Source: JACCZX01 sp963801035
GTDB taxonomy: Bacteria; Pseudomonadota; Gammaproteobacteria; Burkholderiales; Burkholderiaceae_F
DNA: 64,000 nucleotides
Assembly: GCA_963801035.1 (NCBI GenBank)
Contig: CAWDDF010000007.1
Location: 248,001-312,000, forward strand
Direction: 5' to 3'
This document shows, piece after piece, positions 36,887-45,175 of this stretch (the stretch's first letter is position 1; every line of letters begins with the position of its first letter). A program made the translations under genes and the position numbers. The notes below the pieces were generated by a model, which searched no databases, was not told the DNA's origin, and saw nothing but the letters and a program-made list of their open reading frames with translations.

Positions 36887-37128
36887 GCAGCGATTCTATC
36901 GGCCGATCCCACGCGACACGCATAAAGTCAGGCGCAACCCATCCCATCAGCGGCCGATGCAAAAACGCGCCCATGGGCGGGTTCGTTCAGGAGTCGGCTA
37001 ACTCTTTACAAAATTGTTTCCTGAGCAAGTGCCACCGTGTAGCCGTTGAGCCCAAGCCATCGGAGGCCGTTTGAACCAATCGTTTCCTTAGAATGTGTCG
37101 GCTTTTTTCACAGTCGGCGCACGGGACG

Positions 37129-37144
37129 TGTCGGTGCGTCGACA
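37129..37144 (+). promoter_or_regulatory. Inverted repeat, candidate upstream activator site
   Basis: TGTCG-N6-CGACA is a perfect dyad 33 bases before the -24 element of the sigma-54-type promoter. Partial copies (GTGTCGG near 37096, AGTCGG near 37112) occur just upstream. A position upstream of a -24/-12 promoter is where an enhancer-binding protein of the PrsR/NtrC type would bind. Confidence 0.4.
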
Positions 37145-37176
37145 TAACTCGTTGATAAGTCGAACAACAGTGCTTC

Positions 37177-37191
37177 TGGCACGGTTCATGC
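37177..37191 (+). promoter_or_regulatory. Sigma-54 (RpoN) -24/-12 promoter of the PEP-CTERM gene
   Basis: TGGCAC-GGTTC-ATGC matches TGGCAC-N5-TTGC at nine of ten fixed positions, with the required 10 bases between GG and GC. It lies 112 bases before the PEP-CTERM start. PEP-CTERM genes in floc- and biofilm-forming betaproteobacteria are known to depend on RpoN with the PrsK/PrsR system. Confidence 0.65.
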
Positions 37192-37303
37192 GTTGCGCAT
37201 GGCAAGTTGAAATGTGTCCCAATAAGAAAGAACAGGCGTCGTCGTTACGAGACGAGCACATGAACGCTTCTTCGCTTCGTCATTTCCCGCTGGAGTCGCA
37301 ACG

Positions 37304-38071
37304 ATGAAAACACCCGCATTCGCATCCACGGCAGTAGCCGCAATTCTGTCTCTAGCAGTGTCCGCTGCTTCGGCAGCACCCATCGTGTTCTTCGGTGAAG
37401 ACTTGAACCCCGGCGGCACGGTCCCGGCGGGCGGCAATGCGCAAACGGCGCGCAACAGTTTTCTTAGCAACTTGGTCGGCGTCGGCAACCAGACTTTCGA
37501 GTCCTTCGCCAACCTGACATCGATCGGCGGCGCCGGTATTAACATCAATTTCCCTGGCTCGGGCGGCGCGATCACCGCGAACCTCAGCAGTGGCGCAGAC
37601 GCGAGCGGCGGCGGAATCTGCGACCAGACTGTGGGCGGCACGGTGAATGGCATTGGCTGCGGCTTCCAGCGTTTCGCGACCTCGGGCGACAACTACCTGC
37701 AGAACGCTTCGAGCATGACGCTGACCTTCAGCTCTCCCATCGCGGCATTCGGGTTCTTCGGCACCGATTTCGGCGACTTCGACCAGCAGGTCACGGTAAC
37801 GCTGGAGAACGGGACCACGGAGGTGATCCCGGTGGAGTCGACTGAGGGCCCAACCGCAGGTGGCAACGTTCTGTTCTGGGGCATGATCGACGCGGCTAAT
37901 TCCTACACGTCGATCACATTCAGCACCACCGGCGGTTCAGACGTATTCGGCTTCGATGACATGGTCATTGGCGACCGCCAGCAAGTAGTCATCGTACCGG
38001 AGCCCGGCGTGCTGTCGCTGCTGTCGCTCGCGTTGTTCGCCTTGGGCTTCCTCAGATTCAAAAGGAAGTAG
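37304..38071 (+). CDS. PEP-CTERM sorting domain exoprotein
   Basis: A 255-residue secreted protein. The N-terminus is a signal peptide (AVAAILSLAVSAASA). The middle is Gly/Ser/Thr/Asn-rich beta structure (INFPGSGGAITANLSS, AAFGFFGTDFGDFDQQVTVTLENG). The C-terminus is a canonical PEP-CTERM tripartite signal: VPEPG (about 231-235), a hydrophobic helix and FKRK. Such proteins are processed by exosortase EpsH/XrtA and are linked to exopolysaccharide and floc formation; no exosortase gene lies in the window. A GGAG ribosome-binding site precedes ATG 37304, and a sigma-54 promoter lies upstream. Confidence 0.93.
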   Translation: MKTPAFASTAVAAILSLAVSAASAAPIVFFGEDLNPGGTVPAGGNAQTARNSFLSNLVGVGNQTFESFANLTSIGGAGININFPGSGGAITANLSSGADASGGGICDQTVGGTVNGIGCGFQRFATSGDNYLQNASSMTLTFSSPIAAFGFFGTDFGDFDQQVTVTLENGTTEVIPVESTEGPTAGGNVLFWGMIDAANSYTSITFSTTGGSDVFGFDDMVIGDRQQVVIVPEPGVLSLLSLALFALGFLRFKRK

Positions 38072-38100
38072 CATCGGTCGGCAATACCGATAGAGAACGC

Positions 38101-38134
38101 GGGGGCGTAAGTCCGTCACGGGCTTTACGCCCCC
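38101..38134. terminator. Hairpin between the PEP-CTERM gene and tmRNA
   Basis: GGGGGCGTAA (38101-38110) pairs perfectly with TTACGCCCCC (38125-38134) around a 14-base loop. It is located between two converging transcription units. No T-run follows on either side, so termination efficiency is uncertain. Confidence 0.5.
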
Positions 38135-38202
38135 CAATGCCCGTAATTGGCGCAGCTTTCGCTGGCTCAATTAGAACTTATGGGTCCCTGCCGAACTAAT
38201 GG

Positions 38203-38565
38203 TGGTGGAGGCGGCGGGAATCGAACCCCCGTCCGCGAATGATCCAGATCCAGTTCTACATGCGTAGCCGGTCTATTTAAATCTCACCGCGCGCTTGGCC
38301 GATCGGCAGGCCGACGCGCAGCCAGTCACTTGTTCTCGATGCCGCCGTCATGACTCCAACGGCATCCAGCCTCTGTAAATGGCGCTGCTGTTAGTTGCCT
38401 AACCTAGCCCAGGGGCCAGCTAGTGCAGCGTCTAGCCGGTATTAAGCGGCTAAAGCAAACGCGTCTTCGTTGGCGTTTGTAGTGTTCCAGATGGATTTAC
38501 GAGGTGACTGGTCCTCGGCATGCCCTGAGATCCTTCACGACCCACGTCGAAGCCAGGTCGCCCCC
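38203..38565 (-). ncRNA. ssrA: Transfer-messenger RNA (tmRNA)
   Basis: A 363-base tmRNA on the minus strand. The 5' end GGGGGCGACCTGGCTTCGAC pairs with the 3' end CGCCTCC-ACCA to form the tRNA-Ala-like acceptor stem, and the T arm reads GGACGGGGGTTCGATTCCCG near the 3' end. The tag reading frame (38442-38474, minus) is GCC AAC GAA GAC GCG TTT GCT TTA GCC GCT TAA, giving ANEDAFALAA. tmRNA rescues stalled ribosomes with SmpB and marks the nascent chain for proteolysis, including by ClpAP. It is a one-piece molecule, as usual in this class. Confidence 0.95.
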
Positions 38566-38578
38566 AAAGTCAAATGAA

Positions 38579-38584
38579 ATTGTA
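38579..38584 (-). promoter_or_regulatory. -10 box of the tmRNA promoter
   Basis: On the minus strand this reads TACAAT, 5 of 6 matches to TATAAT, 13 bases before the mature 5' end. That suits a short precursor trimmed by RNase P. No clear -35 was identified. Confidence 0.4.
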
Positions 38585-38614
38585 CGCACATAGATGCGGC
38601 ACCGTGGGTCGAAA

Positions 38615-39304
38615 TCAAGCGGATTTAGCTCGCTCCGCCTCATCGCCGCTTAGCAATCGCAAGATCTCCGCTGGTGAATCGATGATGGCGTCTGCGCCCC
38701 ACTGTTGATACGGCACGCCGTTGCCGAGATAACCGTAGCTTGCAACGACGGTACGCATGCCCGCTGCGTGACCCGCGTCGATGTCACGCTGATCGTCGCC
38801 AACGTACACGGCCAGACTGGCATCCACCGCCGAGCAGGCGAGCGCGTGCAGCAGCGGTGCGGGGTGTGGCTTCGAAAACTGCGTGGTGTCACCACTGACG
38901 ACGCATGCCGCACGGTCCGAAAGGTTCAGCGCTTGCACCAGCGGTAGCGTGAAACGCGCGAGTTTGTTGGTGACGATTCCCCATTTGATGCCGCGTTCCT
39001 CCAGTTGCTTTAGCGTGTCGTCCATGCCGGCAAATAGGGCAGATTCCACACACAGCGCCGATTCGTACTCACGCAGGAACTCGTTGCGCAGGTCGGCGTA
39101 ACGCGCATCGTCCGGCGTAACGTTTAACGCGCGTCCGACCATACCGCGTGCGCCGTGCGAAACGTACGGACGCAGCTCGGCGAGTGGCAATGGTTCGATG
39201 CCGCGGGCGATGCGCATTCGGTTTGCCGCCGCCGCGAGATCGGGCGCGGTATCGGCCAGTGTGCCGTCAAGGTCAAGCAGAACTAGCCGGACGGCCGGCT
39301 TCAT
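38615..39304 (-). CDS. gph: Phosphoglycolate phosphatase
   Basis: A 229-residue HAD-superfamily phosphatase that hydrolyses 2-phosphoglycolate. Motif I is LLDLDGTLADTAPDL (nucleophile Asp), motif II lies in WGIVTNK, the motif III Lys in SKPHPAPLL, and motif IV is YVGDDQRDIDAG. The alpha-helical cap is present (ANRMRIARG...ARGMVGRAL). The start at 39304 overlaps the ubiG stop as ATGA; an ATG at 39319 inside ubiG was rejected. ubiG-gph is a common pair in betaproteobacteria. Confidence 0.92.
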   Translation of the reverse strand: MKPAVRLVLLDLDGTLADTAPDLAAAANRMRIARGIEPLPLAELRPYVSHGARGMVGRALNVTPDDARYADLRNEFLREYESALCVESALFAGMDDTLKQLEERGIKWGIVTNKLARFTLPLVQALNLSDRAACVVSGDTTQFSKPHPAPLLHALACSAVDASLAVYVGDDQRDIDAGHAAGMRTVVASYGYLGNGVPYQQWGADAIIDSPAEILRLLSGDEAERAKSA

Positions 39305-40002
39305 TCCGGTTTGCGGCATGCCATCAAATAATTGACACCGGTGTCGCTGCCGAGCGTCGCGCTCTTGGTAAATGGGTTGTATTGCATACCCATCACTTCG
39401 CGCACTTCGAGTCCCGCTGCGCGCGCATGCCGGGCCAGCTCACTCGGGCGAAGAAACTTCGCGTACTCATGCGTTCCGCGCGGCAATAGATTCAAAACGT
39501 ATTCGGCGCCGACAATTGCCAGTGCAAATGCCTTGGCATTGCGATTAATCGTAGAAAAAAAGATCCAGCCGCCAGGTTTGGCCAGGGTTGCACATGCCTG
39601 CACTGTTTGCGCGGGTTCGGGAACGTGTTCGAGCATCTCCATGCACGTGACAACGTCGAAGGCCCCGGGTGTGTCAGCAGCAAGGGCCTCCGCAGCACAC
39701 TCGCGATAAACGACACGTGCTTTTGATTCGAGCGCGTGCAACTGGGCGACCTTCAACGGCTTGTCAGCCAGGTCGATGCCTAATACGAATTCGCTTTTCT
39801 GCGCCATCGCTTCGGTCAATACACCGCCGCCGCAACCGACATCAACGACGCGTTTGCCGGCAAGCGACGCATGTTGATCGATCCACTGGAGGCGTGCTGG
39901 ATTGATGTCGTGCAGTGGACGCATCGGTCCTTCACGATCCCACCACGTAGCCGCGAGCTCACCAAATTTCAGCAGTTCGGCCTGATCGACGTTATCGCCC
40001 AT
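39301..40002 (-). CDS. ubiG: Ubiquinone biosynthesis O-methyltransferase
   Basis: A 233-residue SAM-dependent methyltransferase acting on both hydroxyl groups in ubiquinone synthesis. It has the typical head (FGELAATWWDREGPMRPLH), SAM motif I VVDVGCGGGVL, CMEMLEHVPEP (post I/II), and a C-terminal segment GMQYNPF characteristic of UbiG. The start MGDNVDQ at 40002 fits family length; an upstream ATG at 40020 is the alternative. It precedes gph on the minus strand and is separated from ompA by a terminator. Confidence 0.93.
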   Translation of the reverse strand: MGDNVDQAELLKFGELAATWWDREGPMRPLHDINPARLQWIDQHASLAGKRVVDVGCGGGVLTEAMAQKSEFVLGIDLADKPLKVAQLHALESKARVVYRECAAEALAADTPGAFDVVTCMEMLEHVPEPAQTVQACATLAKPGGWIFFSTINRNAKAFALAIVGAEYVLNLLPRGTHEYAKFLRPSELARHARAAGLEVREVMGMQYNPFTKSATLGSDTGVNYLMACRKPE

Positions 40003-40042
40003 GCGCCGAATGTTACGCAACCGCGCGTATGCAAACGTTGGC

Positions 40043-40070
40043 CAAAAAAAAGCCCCGCCGAAGCGGGGCT
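40043..40070 (-). terminator. Rho-independent terminator after ompA
   Basis: Read on the minus strand: AGCCCCGC-TTCG-GCGGGGCT, a perfect 8-bp stem with a stable UUCG loop, followed by eight T residues. It closes the ompA message 33 bases after its stop and separates it from ubiG. Confidence 0.92.
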
Positions 40071-40102
40071 AGTTTGCGCAAAGCTTTTTTATTAACGGCT
40101 TG

Positions 40103-40861
40103 TTACTGCTTGACCGGACGCGTACCGACTACTTCGACTTCAACGCGACGGTTCGGCTGCAAGCAGTCGATCAGCTGCTTCTGATTGCGGACTTCACCCT
40201 TCGGCGACGGATCCGCGCACTGCTTGACCGGATTGGCTTCACCTTTGCCTTCGGTGTAGACGCGGTTCGGCTCGATACCCTTGGTTACCAGGTAGTCTTT
40301 AACAGCCTGTGCACGACGTTGCGAAAGTTTCAGGTTGTACGCATCGCTGCCGATACGGTCCGTGTAGCCAACCGCGATGATCACTTCGAGGCTGACACCG
40401 GCCAGTTTGGACACGAGGTCATCCAGCTTCGCGCGGCCTTCCGGACGCAGCGTTGCTTTGTCGAAGTCGAACAGCGCATCCGCTGCAAACGTCACCTTCT
40501 CGCTGGTCGGAGCAGGCGGCGCCGGTGGCGGCGGTGGTGGTGCCGGTGGTGCGGGCGGCGGCGGTGGCGGCGGTGGTGGCTCGCAGACCGGGGGCTTCAT
40601 CAGCGCCCGATCGCATACGCATCCAACCGTCCAGTTCGGGAACGGCGCGCCCTCGATCTTGGTGGTTGCAGCGCGCTCCAGCGACCAAAAACCGGTTCGC
40701 CAGCACAGGCCAAACGGGTTCATTACTACTACCCCGTTCGGGCTGATTACGTACGGGCTTTCGCGCGGATCGACGATTTTGATGTCCTTCTGCTGGGCGA
40801 GACTTATGCCAGAGACGGTCATCAACGCCGCGGCAACGAGGCCCAGCTTGATGAATTTCAT
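40103..40861 (-). CDS. ompA: OmpA-family outer membrane protein with Pro-rich linker
   Basis: A 252-residue protein. It has a signal peptide (MKFIKLGLVAAALMTVSG), a short N-terminal region with three scattered Cys (GLCWR, VGCVC), then a linker of mostly Pro and Ala at about residues 95-120. The C-terminal OmpA domain binds peptidoglycan: LFDFDKATLRPEG, VGYTDRIGSDAYNLKLSQRRAQ with the conserved Asp and Arg. There is no eight-strand barrel, so it is a peptidoglycan-linked envelope protein rather than a porin. The start at 40861 has GAGGAGC upstream. A terminator follows. Confidence 0.92.
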   Translation of the reverse strand: MKFIKLGLVAAALMTVSGISLAQQKDIKIVDPRESPYVISPNGVVVMNPFGLCWRTGFWSLERAATTKIEGAPFPNWTVGCVCDRALMKPPVCEPPPPPPPPPAPPAPPPPPPAPPAPTSEKVTFAADALFDFDKATLRPEGRAKLDDLVSKLAGVSLEVIIAVGYTDRIGSDAYNLKLSQRRAQAVKDYLVTKGIEPNRVYTEGKGEANPVKQCADPSPKGEVRNQKQLIDCLQPNRRVEVEVVGTRPVKQ

Positions 40862-41000
40862 ATTGGTGCTCCTCACTCGAGATTCGAAAATTTTTTGGAA
40901 CTGAGCATCCGGTGCGCAAACCGAACGATCCTGGCAAGCCAGCGTCGATCGGTGGTCGTTTGGGCAGGCACGGCACTGATGCGTGCTTCTACCTGCCTGC

Positions 41001-42350
41001 CTAAACAGCCCCGCTCGTGAGCAAAACTTGTCGGCAACGATTCTGCCACGCGCCTACCGAGGCCATCAGGGTCTTTTCCAATTCGCCATCGCTATCCGCA
41101 AGCGGTTGTCGCTTATGCACAACAGCCTTGCCCGCAACCCACACATCGGTAACCTGCTCGCGCCCGGCTGCGTACACGATTTGCGACACAACGTCATAAA
41201 GAGGCTGAGTTTCAACCGCCGCCAGATCGAACGCAGCGAGGTCAGCCTGCTTGCCGACTTCAATCGAGCCGATGCTGCGTTCCAGCCCAAGTGCGCACGC
41301 CCCAGACCAGGTGGCGCTTTCAAGCGCTTCGCGAGCGCCGAACGCACTGGCATCGCGGGCAACGCCTTTGGCGAGCAAGGCGGCCAGGCGAAGCTCGGCG
41401 AGGATGTCAATGCGGTTGTTGCTCGCCGCGCCGTCGGTGCCAAGGGCGATATTCACTCCGGCCGCCGACAGTTTTGCAACCGGCGCGAAACCGCTTCCGA
41501 GCTTCAGATTCGACGCCGGGCAGTGCGCCACGGAAGCGCCACGCTGCGCGAGCAGTGCGATTTCGTGCTCGTTCAGATGCACCGCATGCACGGCGATTAG
41601 CCGCTCCGACACAAGTCCCAGACGGTCGAGTCGCTGCAACGGCCGGCAGCCGTGCTTCGCCACCGACTCCGCGATCTCATCTTCGGTCTCGTGCACGTGC
41701 GTATGGATCGGCAGGTCGAGCTCTTCGGCGAGTATTGCAATGCGCTTCAGCGTCTGATCGGCGACGGTGTAGGGTGCGTGCGGCGCCAGTGTGAAGCTCA
41801 CCAGCGGATCATTGCGAAACGCATCGCGCGTCGCGAGGCCCTTGCGCAGGTAATCGTCCGCGTCTGCGGCATACGTGGTAGGAAATTCGATTGCCACGAT
41901 GCCCGCGACTGCGCGCATGCCCAGACCTCGCAACGCACGGAGGCTTGCCTCCGGGTAAAAGTACATATCCGAGCAGGTGGTGGTTCCTGAACGCAACATC
42001 TCGAGTCCGGCAAGCTGTGCGCCGTCGTGCACGAAGTCCGCCGATACAAGCGCGGCCTCGAGCGGCCAAATGCGATCCTTCAGCCAACGCATCAGCGGCA
42101 GATCGTCTCCAACGCCTCGTAACAACGACATCGCCGCATGCGTGTGGCAGTTGACCAGTCCTGGCGTCAACGCGTGCGTGGCGAGTGTGTGCGTAGCGGC
42201 GGCCCGATAGCGCTGCGTTGCTTCCGCCGAAGGCAGCACGTCGACGATCACACCGTTTGCGATCGCAATCGCGTGGTGCTCGAGAACCACGGTGCGCGGC
42301 ACGACCGGGACGACCCAGCGGGCGTGGACGAGCGTGTCGATATCGGTCAT
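41001..42350 (-). CDS. mtaD: Amidohydrolase of the TRZ/ATZ family, 5-methylthioadenosine/S-adenosylhomocysteine deaminase type
   Basis: A 449-residue metal-dependent hydrolase. Motifs: metal-binding VNCHTHAAMSLLRG, THVHETEDEIAES, the HAVHL segment, and the metal-binding Asp in LGTDGAASNN. C-terminal beta strands complete the composite domain (IGSIEVGKQADLAAFDL). Close families deaminate S-adenosylhomocysteine or methylthioadenosine, and homologues upstream of ubiG in betaproteobacteria fit a role in removing products of SAM-dependent methylation. It diverges from gyrA across 140 bases. Exact substrate is inferred. Confidence 0.85.
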   Translation of the reverse strand: MTDIDTLVHARWVVPVVPRTVVLEHHAIAIANGVIVDVLPSAEATQRYRAAATHTLATHALTPGLVNCHTHAAMSLLRGVGDDLPLMRWLKDRIWPLEAALVSADFVHDGAQLAGLEMLRSGTTTCSDMYFYPEASLRALRGLGMRAVAGIVAIEFPTTYAADADDYLRKGLATRDAFRNDPLVSFTLAPHAPYTVADQTLKRIAILAEELDLPIHTHVHETEDEIAESVAKHGCRPLQRLDRLGLVSERLIAVHAVHLNEHEIALLAQRGASVAHCPASNLKLGSGFAPVAKLSAAGVNIALGTDGAASNNRIDILAELRLAALLAKGVARDASAFGAREALESATWSGACALGLERSIGSIEVGKQADLAAFDLAAVETQPLYDVVSQIVYAAGREQVTDVWVAGKAVVHKRQPLADSDGELEKTLMASVGAWQNRCRQVLLTSGAV

Positions 42351-42490
42351 CGCAGAGGAGATTTGCTACCCAAATCGGGGCGCGCGATTACAGCACACGG
42401 CAGCGTTATGAGGCGAAATTAGCGCTTCGCACTGATAAACTTCGCAGCTTAATTTTGCGCCTAGCTGCCGGGCCTGCATTGGAAGATTCA

Positions 42491-45133
42491 GTGGATCAAT
42501 TCGCCAAAGAAACGCTGCCGATTTCCCTCGAAGACGAGATGCGGCGTTCGTATCTTGACTACGCAATGAGCGTGATCGTCGGCCGTGCGCTGCCCGATGT
42601 GCGCGACGGTCTGAAACCGGTTCACCGCAGGGTCCTGTACGCAATGCACGAGAGCAACTACGTGCATACGCGGCCCTATGTGAAGTGCGCGCGCGTCGTC
42701 GGTGACGTGATGGGTAAATATCATCCGCACGGCGATCAGGCGATTTACGACACGCTCGTCAGAATGGCGCAGCCGTTTTCGTTGCGCTATCTGCTGATCG
42801 ACGGTCAGGGCAACTTCGGATCGGTTGACGGCGACAACCCGGCGGCGATGAGGTACACGGAGTGCCGGTTGTCGAAGATCGCGGCATCGCTGCTGCTCGA
42901 TATCGACAAGGAGACGGTCGACTTCGCTCCGAACTACGACGGCAAGGAGCAGGAGCCGCTGGTGTTGCCGGCGCGGGTGCCGAACCTGTTGATCAACGGA
43001 TCGGCCGGCATCGCGGTCGGAATGGCGACGAACATTCCGCCGCATAACCTCGGCGAAGTGATCGACGGCTGCATGACGTTGTTGCGCAATCCGCAGGCGA
43101 CCATCGATGAACTGATCGAGCTGATTCCAGCACCTGACTTTCCGACTGCGGGAATCATCTACGGCATCGAGGGCGTGCGCGAGGGTTACCGCACCGGTCG
43201 CGGTCGCGTGGTGATGCGCGCGAAGGCGCACTTCGAGGAAATCGACAAGGGAACGCGCTCGGCGATCATCATCGATGAGCTGCCATATCAGGTGAACAAG
43301 CGCGTGCTGCTCGAGCGCATTGCCGAGATGGTCAATGAGAAGCGCATCGAAGGCATCTCCGACATCCGCGACGAATCGGACAAATCCGGAATGCGCGTCG
43401 TCTTCGAGTTGAAGCGCAACGAGCAGCCCGATGTCGTGCTGAACAATCTGTACAAGCAGTCGCAGCTGCAGGACACGTTCGGAATCAATATGGTGGCGCT
43501 GGTCGATGGCCAGCCGCGCGTGCTGAACCTGAAGCAGATGCTCGATGCATTCTTGTCGCATCGGCGTGAGGTGATCACACGGCGCACGGTGTTCGAGCTG
43601 CGCGAGGCACGCCGGCGCGGCCATGTACTGGAAGGGCTGGCAGTGGCGCTGGCGAATATCGACGAGTTCATCGCGTTGATCAAGGCGGCGCCGACGCCTC
43701 CGGTCGCTAAGACCGGATTGATGAGCCGAGCGTGGGATTCGTCTGTCGTGCGAGAGATGCTGACGCGCGCGGGCCGCGACATGAACGTCTATCGCCCTGA
43801 GTTGATGGACCCACGCTTCGGAATGATGGACGACGGGCTTTATCGGCTGTCGGACGAACAGGCCGAGCAGATCCTGCAGATGCGCTTGCAGCGTCTGACT
43901 GGGCTCGAGCAGGACAAGATCGTCAATGAATATCGCGATGTGATGGAGCAGATTACCGACCTGCTGAACGTGCTGGCGACACCCGCGCGCATTACCGACA
44001 TCATTGCCGAGGAGCTGCTGGCACTCAAGAGTGAGTTTGGCGATGCGCGCCGCTCGGAGATCGTTCGCAGTGCGCAGGATCTGATCACCGAAGATCTGAT
44101 CACGCCGGAAGACATGGTGGTCACCTTGTCGCACGCCGGCTATATAAAGAGCCAGCCGCTGGCCGACTACCGGTCGCAGCGACGCGGTGGACGCGGAAAA
44201 CAGGCGGCGTCGACGCGTGAAGATGACTGGATCGATCAGCTGTTCATCGCGCACACGCACGACACGATCCTGTGTTTCTCCGATCGCGGTCGCTTGTACT
44301 GGCTGAAAGTTTGGGAGGTTCCGCAAGGGCAGCGCAATGCGCGCGGCCGGCCGATCGTCAACATGTTTCCGTTGATGGAGAACGAGAAGATCACGGTCGT
44401 GCTGCCGATCAAGCAGTTCGACGCCGAGCACTTCGTATTCATGGCCACCGCGATGGGGACCGTCAAGAAAACTGCGCTGACGGAGTTCTCGAACCCGCGC
44501 AAGGCCGGCATCATCGCCGTTGATCTCGATGCCGGTGACTACCTGATCGGCGCCGCGATCACCGACGGTAAACACGATGTCATGCTGTTCTCGGATGCGG
44601 GCAAGGCCGTGCGCTTTGACGAGAACGATGTGCGGCCGATGGGCCGGCAAGCGCGCGGCGTGCGCGGAATGTGGCTGGATGATGGGCAGCAGGTGATTGC
44701 GATGCTCGTCGCCGAAGACGAGCGACAGAGCGTGCTGACCGCAACCGAAAACGGCTTTGGCAAGCGCACGCCGATCATCGAATACACGCGCCACTCACGG
44801 GCAACGCGAGGAATGATCGCGATTACCACCAGCGAGCGAAACGGGAAGGTGGTCGCTGCCACGTTGGTGCGTAACGACGACGAAGTGATGCTGATCACGA
44901 CCGGCGGCGTACTGATTCGGACGCGAGTTGCCGAGATTCGCGAGATGGGTCGTGCAACCCAGGGCGTCACGCTGATCGCGTTGGATGACGGCACGCTGCT
45001 TTCGGGTCTGCAACGCGTGGTTGAGCGCGACAGTGATGTGGTGAACGGCGAGACTGTCGGTAACAACGGTGGGCATGCAACGGCTTTGGATGCCAGCGAT
45101 AGCAGCTCGTCAGACGTCCCGCCGCAAGCCTGA
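42491..45133 (+). CDS. gyrA: DNA gyrase subunit A
   Basis: An 880-residue type II topoisomerase subunit that cuts and rejoins DNA to introduce negative supercoils. It starts at GTG 42491 with GGAAG upstream (MDQFAKETLPISLEDEMRRS). The catalytic Tyr is in AAMRYTECRL. The quinolone region reads HPHGDQAIYD: the position of E. coli Ser83 is Gln and Asp87 is kept. The GyrA box is QRRGGRGK, and the C-terminal pinwheel repeats follow. It opens the gyrA-pheA-hisC-tyrA-aroA-cmk-rpsA supraoperon; serC, often between gyrA and pheA, is absent. Confidence 0.96.
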   Translation: MDQFAKETLPISLEDEMRRSYLDYAMSVIVGRALPDVRDGLKPVHRRVLYAMHESNYVHTRPYVKCARVVGDVMGKYHPHGDQAIYDTLVRMAQPFSLRYLLIDGQGNFGSVDGDNPAAMRYTECRLSKIAASLLLDIDKETVDFAPNYDGKEQEPLVLPARVPNLLINGSAGIAVGMATNIPPHNLGEVIDGCMTLLRNPQATIDELIELIPAPDFPTAGIIYGIEGVREGYRTGRGRVVMRAKAHFEEIDKGTRSAIIIDELPYQVNKRVLLERIAEMVNEKRIEGISDIRDESDKSGMRVVFELKRNEQPDVVLNNLYKQSQLQDTFGINMVALVDGQPRVLNLKQMLDAFLSHRREVITRRTVFELREARRRGHVLEGLAVALANIDEFIALIKAAPTPPVAKTGLMSRAWDSSVVREMLTRAGRDMNVYRPELMDPRFGMMDDGLYRLSDEQAEQILQMRLQRLTGLEQDKIVNEYRDVMEQITDLLNVLATPARITDIIAEELLALKSEFGDARRSEIVRSAQDLITEDLITPEDMVVTLSHAGYIKSQPLADYRSQRRGGRGKQAASTREDDWIDQLFIAHTHDTILCFSDRGRLYWLKVWEVPQGQRNARGRPIVNMFPLMENEKITVVLPIKQFDAEHFVFMATAMGTVKKTALTEFSNPRKAGIIAVDLDAGDYLIGAAITDGKHDVMLFSDAGKAVRFDENDVRPMGRQARGVRGMWLDDGQQVIAMLVAEDERQSVLTATENGFGKRTPIIEYTRHSRATRGMIAITTSERNGKVVAATLVRNDDEVMLITTGGVLIRTRVAEIREMGRATQGVTLIALDDGTLLSGLQRVVERDSDVVNGETVGNNGGHATALDASDSSSSDVPPQA

Positions 45134-45175
45134 CGTGCGGCAGCTTTTCTGTGCGGTCTGCGCGGCGGCCCTCGC

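Larger units (their letters stand above)
36887..37303. other. Divergent intergenic region, CoA-binding/metY versus PEP-CTERM gene
   Basis: A 417-base gap without supportable genes. The right half carries a sigma-54-type promoter and an inverted repeat (listed separately) facing the PEP-CTERM gene. A TAGAAT-like -10 lies about 10 bases before the CoA-binding start, too close for a normal leader. No riboswitch fold was recognised for the methionine gene. Confidence 0.5.

Noticed and set aside
36887..37010. SAM-type riboswitch ahead of the CoA-binding/metY genes
   Set aside because: No paired elements or conserved core of known SAM or SAH riboswitches were recognised by eye.
40500..40580. GC-rich repeat resembling a tandem array
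   Set aside because: It encodes the Pro/Ala linker of OmpA; repetition comes from proline codons, not from a CRISPR or mobile repeat.
42488..44794. A 768-codon open frame antisense to gyrA
   Set aside because: It mirrors the codon bias of gyrA, has a His/Arg/Leu-rich, low-complexity translation and no recognisable domain; gyrA on the other strand is unambiguous.
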